A stretch of 34,403 bases of DNA from Desulfobulbaceae bacterium (GCA_015493715.1 WGCP01000066.1:1-34403), one strand, 5' to 3'. Shown: positions 1 to 6,976, numbered from the stretch's first letter. The notes: generated from the letters alone by a model not told the origin. Numbers and translations are program-made.

Positions 1-190
1 ACTGATAATTGACCTGAATACCCTTGTTTGCCCGGCTGAACTGTTTGAACCAGGTAGTATAAATGGGAGCGGGAAAACTTGCCCCGGACCCGGTCAACCT
101 GATCTGGTCAGCGGCCATTGCCGCGCCGCTCCAAAGAAATGCCGCCGCCACGACCGAGGCTGTGGTTTTTACAAAAATTCCCTTCTTCAT
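1..190 (-). CDS. pstS: Phosphate ABC transporter substrate-binding protein, N-terminal part (runs off the left edge)
   Basis: This ORF is not in the supplied track because it has no stop inside the window. Reading the minus strand from an ATG at 190 gives 63 residues. They start with a signal peptide (MKKGIFVKTTASVV..., likely cut after AMA) and continue with LTGSGASFPAPIYTTWFKQF. The motif G-S/A-G-A-S/T-F-P-A-P is the typical start of mature PstS, the periplasmic phosphate receptor of the Pst importer. A clear ribosome binding site (GGAGG, 191-200) lies 5 bases before the ATG. It is unrelated to the flagellar genes and marks the end of that cluster. The rest of the protein lies outside the window, so the assignment rests on the N-terminus only. 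Confidence 0.85.
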   Translation of the reverse strand, partial: MKKGIFVKTTASVVAAAFLWSGAAMAADQIRLTGSGASFPAPIYTTWFKQFSRANKGIQVNYQ

Positions 191-221
191 TACTGCCTCC
201 AAAAATGATGTGATTGTAATC

Positions 222-238
222 CATCCAAAAAATGGATG
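222..238 (-). other. Small hairpin in the pstS leader
   Basis: CATCCA and TGGATG (6-bp arms) flank a five-A loop. It lies between the candidate Pho box and the pstS ribosome binding site, so it would form in the 5' untranslated RNA. No T-run follows on the minus strand. Function is unknown and it may be chance. Confidence 0.3.
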
Positions 239-272
239 AGTGAATACCTTGAAAACAACCCACTAATACCGT

Positions 273-294
273 GACAGTGTTTAGATAGTGTTAG
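273..294 (-). promoter_or_regulatory. Possible Pho box upstream of pstS
   Basis: Two adjacent imperfect 11-bp direct repeats are seen, GACAGTGTTTA and GATAGTGTTAG on the plus strand (8 of 11 positions identical). PhoB boxes are tandem 11-bp repeats containing a TGTCA-like core, and the minus strand here reads ACACTGTCAC. The position, about 85 bp before the pstS start, and the gene identity fit phosphate-starvation control. No convincing -10 box at the expected spacing could be fixed, so this is only a candidate. Confidence 0.4.
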
Positions 295-356
295 GGAAAT
301 ATTATAATATGGTTAAAAAAGAAGATGAAAAATTGAACGCCACATGCTGATGATGG

Positions 357-381
357 GCGCAGAGCGCCAAACGTTCTGCGC
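357..381. other. Inverted repeat in the pstS/fliW intergenic region
   Basis: Seven-base arms GCGCAGA and TCTGCGC enclose an 11-base loop and are followed on the plus strand by TATTTT. It sits between the end of fliW (507) and the pstS leader. It could be a weak terminator or a structure near the pstS upstream region. Apart from this, the hairpin at 453-484 and the pstS control elements, nothing else stands out in 201-506. Confidence 0.3.
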
Positions 382-452
382 TATTTTCGAATAAAGGGGC
401 TGGAATGAATACAAAAAAGGACGAAGATGAGGTGCTGGTGAACGATTACCCA

Positions 453-484
453 AAAGCCACTGCCCGCAGGCGGACAGTGGCTTT
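453..484 (-). terminator. Intrinsic terminator downstream of fliW
   Basis: Perfect 10-bp arms AAAGCCACTG and CAGTGGCTTT enclose a 12-base loop, starting about 20 bp after the fliW stop. On the minus strand the 3' arm runs into a short T stretch (TTTT) and then GGG, so the U-tract is short. It plausibly ends the csrA-fliW transcript and separates the flagellar cluster from pstS. Confidence 0.6.
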
Positions 485-506
485 GACAAGGGGGAAGGGC
501 GGGGTC

Positions 507-941
507 TTATTTTGCCGGTTCTACCTGGGGCAGGGGTGTTTTGGTGTCGAAACGGCTGTCTTCGATAATCCCCTGCAGGGCCTTGTTGGTTTGAGGCGAA
601 TATAAAATTGGTCCGGCCAGGTTAAGGGTGATCTCCTTTTCCGGTGAAATGGAGACTATGGTCAGGACGAAATAGTCATCCTTGGGTCCGATACCCAACC
701 TTTTCCGTTCCCCGTCATCGGCTTTCACCTGGTAATCAAAGAAAAAGTTGGTCGGATCGGTGACGACAACGGCAAAATCAGGATCATCCACACTCTGAAT
801 CCAGAACAGCGGCCCTTCCTTTTTATTGGGCATGACAATAAAGTTATGCAGATCCTCAAGGCCGATGAGACCCTCTGGAAAGGAAATGACATTGGATGGA
901 TCGTATTCAACTTCACCAAAGCGCGTCATAATTTTTTTCAT
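507..941 (-). CDS. fliW: Flagellar assembly factor FliW
   Basis: FliW is a small cytoplasmic protein that binds flagellin and, when free, binds and inhibits the RNA-binding regulator CsrA. It thereby links flagellin level to flagellin translation. The 144-residue product is of normal family length and shows the typical opening: a short strand, then ISFPEGLIGLEDLHNFIVM. The middle contains WIQSVDDPDFAVVVTDP and the end has the NLAGPILYSPQTNKALQ segment of the family. The ATG overlaps the csrA stop in an ATGA arrangement, so the two proteins are translationally coupled. This is the last gene of the flagellar cluster before the terminator at 453-484. Confidence 0.95.
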   Translation of the reverse strand: MKKIMTRFGEVEYDPSNVISFPEGLIGLEDLHNFIVMPNKKEGPLFWIQSVDDPDFAVVVTDPTNFFFDYQVKADDGERKRLGIGPKDDYFVLTIVSISPEKEITLNLAGPILYSPQTNKALQGIIEDSRFDTKTPLPQVEPAK

Positions 942-1180
942 TTTTTCACCGTCCTGGTCGCAAGATTAGCGCTTAATGCATCAAGATCATCGAGGCTCCA
1001 GTTCGTCGCCTCGACATTTTCCTGTTTAATTCGATCAAAAACTTCCTGCCGGTAGATCTTCGTCTCCCGAGGGGCATCAATACCAATACGAATGCCGCCG
1101 CCCTTGATTTCAATAATTTTAATGGAGATGGAATCACCGATGATTATGCCTTCACCGGCTTTTCTGGTCAGAACCAGCAT
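938..1180 (-). CDS. csrA: Carbon storage regulator CsrA
   Basis: CsrA is a dimeric post-transcriptional regulator that binds GGA motifs in mRNA leaders and usually represses translation. The 80-residue product starts MLVLTRKAGEGIIIGDSISIKI and contains GGGIRIGIDAPRETKIYRQEV, both diagnostic of the family. The C-terminal tail (about residues 56-80) is somewhat longer than in the 61-residue E. coli protein, as is common in bacteria that also have FliW. A GGAG ribosome binding site lies about 7 bases before the ATG. Its stop overlaps the fliW start. In FliW-containing bacteria the usual target is the flagellin mRNA, which is not in this window. Confidence 0.96.
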   Translation of the reverse strand: MLVLTRKAGEGIIIGDSISIKIIEIKGGGIRIGIDAPRETKIYRQEVFDRIKQENVEATNWSLDDLDALSANLATRTVKK

Positions 1181-1361
1181 AATATGCTCCGCGTAAGTGT
1201 CGATATTGTGGTGCAGTCAGGAATTAGCCCGTCTGAACTGATGAGCAATGCGGGTTAGGGTCCCGGGAATGTTCAGTCCCTCAGCAATGCTGCTATTCTT
1301 AATAAGTATCTCGCACCAGGAATAAAAAGGCAAGGTTTTTTAATAGATCCGGTCGGTTGTC

Positions 1362-1495
1362 GAACAAATCGGCATGGCTGGCCCTGATTTTCAGATTACT
1401 GCCGTAATAGATAAGCGCAGACTTCGGATAAGCGCAGACTTCGGATAAGCGCAGACTTCGGATAAGTGCAGACTTCGAACAATAAAAAGAGCCTG
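1362..1495 (-). repeat. Dispersed intergenic repeat, copy A (expanded)
   Basis: Read on the minus strand, this stretch shares ordered blocks with the plus-strand region 10024-10103: TCAGGCT, then ATTGTTCGAAGTCT, GCTTATCT, CTGAAAATC and CCAGCCATGC. The central GAAGTCT...GCTTATC block is multiplied here (see the 17-bp array). A shorter relative lies at 24401-24430 and the core recurs near 11575-11615. It occupies most of the 367-bp gap between flgL and csrA. The 82-residue ORF of the track (1299-1547) lies over this repeat and is probably not a gene. No promoter for csrA could be fixed in the rest of the gap. Confidence 0.7.
1411..1478. repeat. Four-copy 17-bp direct tandem repeat
   Basis: Units at 1411-1427, 1428-1444 and 1445-1461 are identical (ATAAGCGCAGACTTCGG). 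The fourth, 1462-1478, has two changes (AAGTGCA and a final A). There is no spacer between units, so this is a simple tandem array rather than a CRISPR. One unit corresponds to the single core found in the other copies of the dispersed repeat, which suggests local expansion by slippage. Confidence 0.95.
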
Positions 1496-1547
1496 ACATA
1501 ATAACGCACCACAGGGTATTTTCGGAAAATATAAGGGAAAAACACAA

Positions 1548-2522
1548 TTACATATAGTCGAGTATGGAGAGTTTTGACACCTTGCTTGTTACGCTTAAGG
1601 CCGCCTGAAAGGCGGTTTCCTGCTGGACGATATTGTTGAAGGACTCGATGGCATCGGCATCTTCATAACGGGAGAGTATCTGCTTTAAGTCTATACGAAC
1701 GCCCTCTTGGTGATGCATGGCAGTCTCGACCCTTGATGCACGGTTCCCCATCTGTGAGCGTAGTCTCCTTGTCTGGTCCGAGGCGCCGTCAATATTCTTT
1801 ATACTGGTCTGCAGCGCCGTCGGATCATTTGACCGTACTGCCTCTTCTGCGCGTGTCAGCACGGAGAACACATCATACCTTCCGGGTTCTACACTGTTGT
1901 TGGGCGGCGGATTTTGGTTCCAGGTGGTAGTACCGAAAAATAGATCATTACCAGTGAGATCAACCTGCAGATTTTCACCCGGCGTGATTTCGAGTTTGGT
2001 TGCGTTCCCATCGCCATGGTACAGGTAAGGCCAGGTCGTGTGGTCATTGGCGTCATAGAGAGCCGGATCATAAGCCGGATTTTTCTCAAAGGGTTTTGTT
2101 GCCTCTTCATAGCCTGCGAAAATATATTTGCCGTCCACTCTGGCATTGGCGGTATCAAAAAGTTCCTGCCGCAGGTTGACGATCTCATCGGCCAGTACGG
2201 ATCGGTCTTCATTATTCAATGAGCCGTTGACCACATTGACGGAAATTTCTTTGACTCGCTGCATGATATTTTCCACATGCTCGAGATGACCGTCGGCAGC
2301 CTGCATCTTATCAAGAGCCTGCCCCATGGTTTCCATGTAACGATCCACATTGGAGAGTTGTTTGCGGGTGTTTAAAACCGGGCGTATGGCGGCCGGATTG
2401 TCCGAGGGCCGGTTGAGCTTTTTCCCGGTTGCTCCGATTTTACGGAGTTCCTCAAGCTGCAGATTCAGATCATTGAGCCTGGAGCCAAGCATGCGGTAGG
2501 TGGTTCCCTGTGTAGCTTTCAT
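1548..2522 (-). CDS. flgL: Flagellar hook-filament junction protein FlgL (HAP3)
   Basis: FlgL forms the junction between hook cap-side HAP1 (FlgK) and the flagellin filament and is exported by the flagellar type III system. The 324-residue product has the flagellin-like N-terminus (MKATQGTTYRMLGSRLNDLNLQLEELRKIGATGKKLNRPSDNPA) and the matching C-terminal helix (SFNNIVQQETAFQAALSVTSKVSKLSILDYM). Together these build the coiled-coil D0/D1 domains. The variable middle includes DGKYIFAGYEEATKPF, a common FlgL stretch. It starts 3 bp after the flgK stop with AGAGGTAA as ribosome binding site, so the pair is co-translated, probably from the sigma-28 promoter before flgK. Confidence 0.95.
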   Translation of the reverse strand: MKATQGTTYRMLGSRLNDLNLQLEELRKIGATGKKLNRPSDNPAAIRPVLNTRKQLSNVDRYMETMGQALDKMQAADGHLEHVENIMQRVKEISVNVVNGSLNNEDRSVLADEIVNLRQELFDTANARVDGKYIFAGYEEATKPFEKNPAYDPALYDANDHTTWPYLYHGDGNATKLEITPGENLQVDLTGNDLFFGTTTWNQNPPPNNSVEPGRYDVFSVLTRAEEAVRSNDPTALQTSIKNIDGASDQTRRLRSQMGNRASRVETAMHHQEGVRIDLKQILSRYEDADAIESFNNIVQQETAFQAALSVTSKVSKLSILDYM

Positions 2523-2525
2523 CGC

Positions 2526-3938
2526 TTACCTCTTCAGTTGCAACAGCGAGTTCATCATTTCATCAATGGTGGAGAGAAATTTTGCCGACGATTCAAAGCC
2601 GCGCTGATATTGGACCAGGTCAACCATTTCTTCTTCAAGTGACACGCCGGCAAAACCGTCACGCAGATTGTGGAGCTGAACGCTGGCATCCTTGGCCCCG
2701 CCCAGGGCCATTTTATTGCGACTGGCCTCAATGCCGACGGTCGAGACAATTTGACTGAAAAAATTATCAAAGGTATCGTTGGTACCGCTTATCTTGTAGG
2801 TGGTTTCAAGCGAGGCGATGGCAAGGGCGTTTTCATTGTCACCGGGAGCGGCTGTATCTTCGCCCGCAGCTGCCAGATAGCGTGCATCCGGTAGCGCCAC
2901 CTTTATGTGTCTGCTTGGCGGCGTGCCGGGTGGCAGGGCCGTGAGATCATCAAAAAAAAGCTGGCCGGTAGCCGGGTTGCCGGTGGCGGGATCCGTATAC
3001 CAGCCATTGGTATGAACGTCATTGACCGCCTTGGTGATTTCCACGGCGAGTGTGTCGAGATTTCCGCGCAGACCGGTAATAAAACCATCCCTGATATCAA
3101 ACATGCCCTTCATCTCTCCACCCAGTTCCTGGGGATCGACATCTTTGACATTGCCGCCGATGGTAATCTGCAGATTGACGTCGGTGCCGTTGGTCACAAT
3201 GGAGAGCGGCATGGCCTGATTCCCCTGGACAAGGGGTGTGCCGCCGGGCAATTGTACGGCCAGCATGCCGCGGTTGTCGGTATACGATTGAATACCGAGG
3301 CTTTTTGAGAGGTTCTCCACGATGAGGTCGCGTTGATCACGGGCGGCGTTGGCGGACTGACCGTTAATCTCAATCTGGTATATGCGATCATTGAGTTTGG
3401 CAACCTCGGAAACCTGTTCGTTGAGATTGCCTATCTTGGAAACAATATTGTTGTTGATATTGTTGCGGACGGTTTCAAGCTCATTGTAGGTGTCGGCAAA
3501 GGCGTCGCCCATGAGCTGACCCCGCTGCATGACCATGTCTCGCTCGACCTGACCGCTGGGATTGGTGGTCAGTTGCTGCCATGCGTCGAAAAAATCATTG
3601 ATACTTGAGGCAAGATTGTCATCGGAAACATTGAATATCCGTTCTAACTCGCTCAGAGGTGTTGATTTTCCGCTCTCTTCACCCAGGGCGATGGATTTTT
3701 CCTGCAGTTGGCGATTAATGAATACATTATGTTCACGGCTGACATCTGAAACCGTAACTCCCTGGCCGACAAAGAAATCTCCGAAGTTGACCGCCGGGAT
3801 CTGTGTCAGCTCGGCCCGCTGCCTGGAATATCCTTCGGTGTTGACGTTGGCAATATTATTACCGACAATCTCGATGGATTTCTGGTTGGTCATCAGGCTT
3901 GTTTTGCCTGCATTCAGCGCTGTGAGAAGTCCGCTCAT
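2526..3938 (-). CDS. flgK: Flagellar hook-associated protein FlgK (HAP1)
   Basis: FlgK is the first of the two junction proteins between hook and filament. The N-terminus (about residues 1-45, SGLLTALNAGKTSLMTNQKSIEIVGNNIANVNTEGYSRQ) carries the rod/hook-type ANVNTEGYSRQ motif. The C-terminus (VSLEEEMVDLVQYQRGFESSAKFLSTIDEMMNSLLQL) is the matching helix of the family. At 470 residues it is shorter than the roughly 550 of Salmonella, which implies a reduced outer domain. A sigma-28-type promoter lies 140-170 bp upstream. FlgN, encoded just before it, is its export chaperone. Confidence 0.96.
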   Translation of the reverse strand: MSGLLTALNAGKTSLMTNQKSIEIVGNNIANVNTEGYSRQRAELTQIPAVNFGDFFVGQGVTVSDVSREHNVFINRQLQEKSIALGEESGKSTPLSELERIFNVSDDNLASSINDFFDAWQQLTTNPSGQVERDMVMQRGQLMGDAFADTYNELETVRNNINNNIVSKIGNLNEQVSEVAKLNDRIYQIEINGQSANAARDQRDLIVENLSKSLGIQSYTDNRGMLAVQLPGGTPLVQGNQAMPLSIVTNGTDVNLQITIGGNVKDVDPQELGGEMKGMFDIRDGFITGLRGNLDTLAVEITKAVNDVHTNGWYTDPATGNPATGQLFFDDLTALPPGTPPSRHIKVALPDARYLAAAGEDTAAPGDNENALAIASLETTYKISGTNDTFDNFFSQIVSTVGIEASRNKMALGGAKDASVQLHNLRDGFAGVSLEEEMVDLVQYQRGFESSAKFLSTIDEMMNSLLQLKR

Positions 3939-4077
3939 AGAATCCGTCCGGATTTTTTATTTTTCTATCGTCTGATATATGGAATCGGACGATATGGGGA
4001 AAGTTCCAATGTGCAGGGCGGTTAGAGACGAGAGTAATGTCTATCGATTCCGTGTTGCGTTCACCCGTACGTATTTC

Positions 4078-4105
4078 TTATCGGAGAAACAGGAGAAAAA
4101 ATTTA
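4078..4105 (-). promoter_or_regulatory. Sigma-28 (FliA) promoter for flgK-flgL
   Basis: The minus strand reads TAAA (4102-4105), 16 bases, then TCCGATAA (4078-4085). The FliA consensus is TAAAGTTT-N11-GCCGATAA, so the -10 box matches in 7 of 8 positions and the -35 core is intact. The spacing is one base longer than the enteric consensus, exactly as in the second promoter at 5480-5507. It lies in the 225-bp gap between flgN and flgK and gives a leader of about 135 bases. fliA is in the same window. Confidence 0.75.
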
Positions 4106-4163
4106 GTGGAAAAAAGGAAAAGAATTGGGGGCAGTGTGGAGGAGAGAGAAAAAAATGGTGCGG

Positions 4164-4517
4164 TTAGATCCTGCCGGAGAGCAGGCGGCCATTGACACAG
4201 TTGTTGTTGGTGGCTCCATACTGGCTGTAGGTCGTCGGCACGGAGGTTCGACCAAAAAATTCCATAGTGTCCTGGATCCAGTTCAGGGTTGCTTTAAACA
4301 GATAGGCGTTGCGCAGATTTTCCTGTTGGATCGCTTTTGCCAGATGCCGGTCATCGGGATGCAGATTGTCAATGGTCCCTATCACCTGCAGCAGGGCCTC
4401 TTTCTGTTCCCGATCTTTTGTCATGGATTCAAGGTCAAGCGCCTTGGCATGTTCACGCTCGGAAAGAATAGTTGCATGCAACTGCTGCAGAAGATCCTGC
4501 ACGGATTCCCTGGTCAT
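4164..4517 (-). CDS. flgN: FlgN-like flagellar export chaperone
   Basis: FlgN is a cytoplasmic helical chaperone that keeps FlgK and FlgL export-ready. The 117-residue product is almost all helical, with a heptad-like stretch (LLQQLHATILSEREHAKALD, about residues 9-28). It ends in a short serine/glycine/asparagine tail, YGATNNNCVNGRLLSGRI, as seen in FlgN-like proteins of this group. It starts 2 bp after the flgM stop and precedes flgK, the expected position for this chaperone. FlgN sequences diverge widely, so context carries much of the weight. Confidence 0.85.
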   Translation of the reverse strand: MTRESVQDLLQQLHATILSEREHAKALDLESMTKDREQKEALLQVIGTIDNLHPDDRHLAKAIQQENLRNAYLFKATLNWIQDTMEFFGRTSVPTTYSQYGATNNNCVNGRLLSGRI

Positions 4518-4519
4518 GA

Positions 4520-4810
4520 TTATCCCTCTTCGACCAGAAACTTGAGCAGACTGGAGGCCACTTTGTTCAGATCCGGCTCGTAGGAACCGTTGGCGACCTG
4601 CTCTTTTAATTCCTGAACCCTGGCGGCACGGCCTGTTTCTCCGGTTGCAGAGGCTGATTTCGTTCCATGCGCCCCCTGCAGAGCTGATGAGAAGGAAGCC
4701 GCTTCCGTTCCCTCGGCTTTGTTTGATTTTTGCGCCTCTCCGGGACGACTGATTTTTCCATTGGGTCCAATCGGACCAAATCCGCGAACTCCAAAAAATT
4801 CAACTGTCAT
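4520..4810 (-). CDS. flgM: Anti-sigma-28 factor FlgM
   Basis: FlgM binds and inhibits FliA until the hook-basal body is complete, then is exported, releasing sigma-28. The conserved sigma-binding end is clear: RAARVQELKEQVANGSYEPDLNKVASSLLKFLVEEG (about residues 61-96). The N-terminal half is low-complexity and probably disordered, as usual. The track's GTG start would add three residues. I prefer the ATG at 4810 because AGGGTGAT lies at good distance before it, giving 96 residues. It sits behind an unknown gene and a sigma-28 promoter, so FliA would drive its own inhibitor. Confidence 0.93.
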   Translation of the reverse strand: MTVEFFGVRGFGPIGPNGKISRPGEAQKSNKAEGTEAASFSSALQGAHGTKSASATGETGRAARVQELKEQVANGSYEPDLNKVASSLLKFLVEEG

Positions 4811-4834
4811 AACGATCACCCTGTAATAAAAATA

Positions 4835-5404
4835 TCATGCTGCTTTTGTTGATTCGGATACCCATTTGTCCAGTTTTTCCATAACTGCGTCATAGGTGTC
4901 ATATGAGATATCCGGCAGCTTGCCGTCAAAGGCTTTTAAAGCTTCTTGAAAACCTTTGTCCACACCTTTCTTAATAGCATCAATTCGGCTCGAATCGCCG
5001 CCGGCTATGCCGATGGCCAGCTTAACAATTCTGTCTGATGTTTTATCGACGCCGAAATATCCATCATCGCTGGTGAGATCTTTTGCCTCTTGCGGAGTAA
5101 CGGTGCTGATGTCTATTTTGCCGTTCTCCGTCGTAACCGTGGTTTCAATTCCCTGTTCTTTCAACAGGTTGGCGACCAGACCCTGTAGCATGTCATACTT
5201 CGCGCCCTCACCTGAATTTAAGCTCATTGAAGCGGAGTAGGTGAGCGGAGCCTCGGAATCTCCGTATAAGGTAATCCTGTCCTGCATGTCGTCTTTTTTG
5301 GTGTTTTCAGGGATTACGGAAAAATTTGCCTTTTCCTCCTGAAAATTTTCCAGGACATGCAATGGGGATTGCGCATGCGGATTGTTCTTGATGTTTTCGA
5401 TCAT
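4835..5404 (-). CDS. Flagellar-operon protein of unknown function (DUF5610-like)
   Basis: I do not recognise a characterised family. The 189-residue product is soluble, without signal peptide or membrane segment. The C-terminal half contains DRIVKLAIGIAGGD, IDAIKKGVDKGFQEALKAFDGKLPDISYDTYDAVMEKLDKW (about residues 120-185). This resembles, from memory only, the DUF5610 pattern in which a helix GI/VDKGF-EA precedes a short loop and a final helix. The start was moved from the track's 5446 to the ATG at 5404 because a strong AAGGAGG lies 6 bases before it. A near-perfect sigma-28 promoter lies upstream and flgM follows 24 bp downstream, so it is a late flagellar gene. A role in late assembly is an inference from this position. 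Confidence 0.8.
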   Translation of the reverse strand: MIENIKNNPHAQSPLHVLENFQEEKANFSVIPENTKKDDMQDRITLYGDSEAPLTYSASMSLNSGEGAKYDMLQGLVANLLKEQGIETTVTTENGKIDISTVTPQEAKDLTSDDGYFGVDKTSDRIVKLAIGIAGGDSSRIDAIKKGVDKGFQEALKAFDGKLPDISYDTYDAVMEKLDKWVSESTKAA

Positions 5405-5479
5405 TTCCGGCCTCCTTGCTGGATTTGCGAAGCATCCTTGCCTCACGTTTACCGGAAATTCTTCTTCCGGTTACCATGA

Positions 5480-5507
5480 TTATCGGCGGGACGGAAAGAA
5501 AACTTTA
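5480..5507 (-). promoter_or_regulatory. Near-perfect sigma-28 (FliA) promoter before the unknown gene and flgM-flgN
   Basis: The minus strand reads TAAAGTTT (5500-5507), 12 bases, then GCCGATAA (5480-5487). Both boxes match the enteric FliA consensus exactly, and only the spacer is one base longer than the usual 11. The 16-base distance from TAAA equals that of the flgK promoter, which suggests a genus-level spacing preference. It lies in the short gap after flgJ and about 75 bp before the next start codon. Confidence 0.88.
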
Positions 5508-5516
5508 CCTGTTTTT

Positions 5517-5840
5517 TTATTTTTTTTCGGAATCGGAAAGATATTTTTCCATTTGACGATACATCTGGTCGGCAAGGCCCATACTCTGCTTTGTTGAAAT
5601 CTGGTTGGCAATCTCGGCATCAAACATATCCTGATAGATTGCATGGGCATTGTCTTTCTTGAACAATCCACCATCCGGGAGGGTTTTACGCATGGATTTA
5701 AACATGGATTGTATAAAGATGGCTTCGAACTGGCGGCAGGATTTTTTTAGAGAGGCCCGGTCTTTGTTCAGCTTTTTTGTAGTGTTCGGAGCGGCCGGGC
5801 CTGTGGGGGGGATGAGAGAGAGCTTGTCCAGTGGTTTCAT
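5517..5840 (-). CDS. flgJ: Rod-binding protein FlgJ, short form without a muramidase domain
   Basis: FlgJ acts in the periplasm as the rod-assembly scaffold. The 107-residue product carries the rod-binding domain: LKKSCRQFEAIFIQSMFKSMRKTLPDGG (about residues 31-58) and YQDMFDAEIANQISTKQSMGLADQMYRQM (about 69-97). The family signature FE-x-(I/L)F-x-Q-x-M-x-K-x-M-R is plain. Enteric FlgJ is about 313 residues because of a C-terminal muramidase domain that is missing here. This short form is common outside gamma-proteobacteria, and another wall hydrolase would be needed. It starts 14 bp after the flgI stop, with a poor ribosome binding site. Confidence 0.93.
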   Translation of the reverse strand: MKPLDKLSLIPPTGPAAPNTTKKLNKDRASLKKSCRQFEAIFIQSMFKSMRKTLPDGGLFKKDNAHAIYQDMFDAEIANQISTKQSMGLADQMYRQMEKYLSDSEKK

Positions 5841-5854
5841 GAAATAGGTATCGG

Positions 5855-6976
5855 TTAAATGACACGGAGTTCGGCATGCAGGGCCCCTGCTGCCTTGATG
5901 GCCTGAAAGATGGCGATCAGGTCTCTGGGCGTGGCACCGATGGCGTTGAGTGCCTTGGCAATCTCACCGATGCTTACGCCCATATGCAGGACAACCAGGT
6001 TGCCCTCATCTTCGGTGACATCAATCTTTGTCGTCGGAGCGGCCACGGTTTGACCGGCGGCCAGGGGATTGGGCTGGGAGACATCCAGGCCCTCTGAAAT
6101 AACCAGATTCAGGTTGCCGTGGGAAATTGCGACGGTGGCAATGCGGACATCCTGCCCCATGACAATGGTGCCGGTTCGTTCATTAACCACGATACGGGCC
6201 GGTGAATCAGCTTGTACATCAAGATTTTCCAAGTCAGCGACAAATCCGACCACATTCCCTTTATACTTGAGGGGCATTAGGACCTTAACGGTTCCACCGT
6301 CGGGCGAATGAGCGGTATTGGGTCCGAACCTGCTGTTAATGGCCTCGGTCATCCGGGCAGCGGTGGTGAAATCGGGTTCTTTAAGTTCATAGAGCAGGTC
6401 ACCGCTTGGCGGCAGCTTCCAGCCGACGGCTCGTTCCACGATGGCGCCGTTTGCTATACGGCCTGCAGTGGGGAAATTTTTCTGCACTTTTGCCGTCTTA
6501 CCGCCGAATGCGATGGAACCGACGGCAAGGGGTCCCTGGGCGACTGCATAGGTCCTGCCGTCCGGTCCCTTGAGGGGAGTCATAAGCAGGGTGCCGCCGG
6601 AAAGACTGTCTGCGTCACCCATGGTGGAGACCTGGACATCCAGACGAGAACCGGGCCGGGCAAAGGGTGGCAGGTTGGCCGTCACCATGACGGCGGCCAC
6701 GTTGTCTGTTTTCATCTGCCTGAAGACATCGGGCGTAATCGACATGCCCAGTCTTTTCACCAGATTGATCAGAGCCTGCCTGGTAAAGACGGATTTCTTG
6801 ATATCATCACCGGTGCCGTTTAAACCCATGACCAGGCCATACCCTAATAACTGGTTATCACGCACGCCCTCAATGGCGGCAAGATCTTTAATTCGTGCGC
6901 CCTGGGCCGTGCCGACCAGGATGAGCAACAGGCCTAGGCAGCAGGTAAAGCTGATGAGAAAATTTAGTTTTTTCAT
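5855..6976 (-). CDS. flgI: Flagellar P-ring protein FlgI
   Basis: FlgI builds the periplasmic P ring around the rod. The product has a signal peptide (MKKLNFLISFTCCLGLLLILVGTAQG) followed by the family opening ARIKDLAAIEGVRDNQLLGYGLVMGLNGTGDD. FlgI-typical stretches follow throughout, such as RPGSRLDVQVSTMGDADSLSGGTLLMTPL. The track starts at a TTG (7042), adding 22 residues before the signal peptide. I prefer the ATG at 6976, giving 373 residues, near the family norm. That ATG lacks a clear ribosome binding site, and the unusual gene at 7026-7409 ends 49 bp upstream, so translation initiation here may be altered. Confidence 0.95.
   Translation of the reverse strand: MKKLNFLISFTCCLGLLLILVGTAQGARIKDLAAIEGVRDNQLLGYGLVMGLNGTGDDIKKSVFTRQALINLVKRLGMSITPDVFRQMKTDNVAAVMVTANLPPFARPGSRLDVQVSTMGDADSLSGGTLLMTPLKGPDGRTYAVAQGPLAVGSIAFGGKTAKVQKNFPTAGRIANGAIVERAVGWKLPPSGDLLYELKEPDFTTAARMTEAINSRFGPNTAHSPDGGTVKVLMPLKYKGNVVGFVADLENLDVQADSPARIVVNERTGTIVMGQDVRIATVAISHGNLNLVISEGLDVSQPNPLAAGQTVAAPTTKIDVTEDEGNLVVLHMGVSIGEIAKALNAIGATPRDLIAIFQAIKAAGALHAELRVI

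Noticed and set aside
405-605. 66-residue plus-strand ORF overlapping the end of fliW
   Set aside because: It runs through the terminator hairpin and into fliW antisense, with low-complexity composition and no recognisable domain.
1411-1478. CRISPR-like array
   Set aside because: The 17-bp units are directly adjacent with no spacers, there are only four, and no cas gene is present.
1299-1547. 82-residue ORF on the minus strand between flgL and csrA
   Set aside because: It translates the dispersed repeat and its 17-bp tandem array, and a similar peptide arises from copy B on the plus strand. Shared DNA explains it, with no family support.
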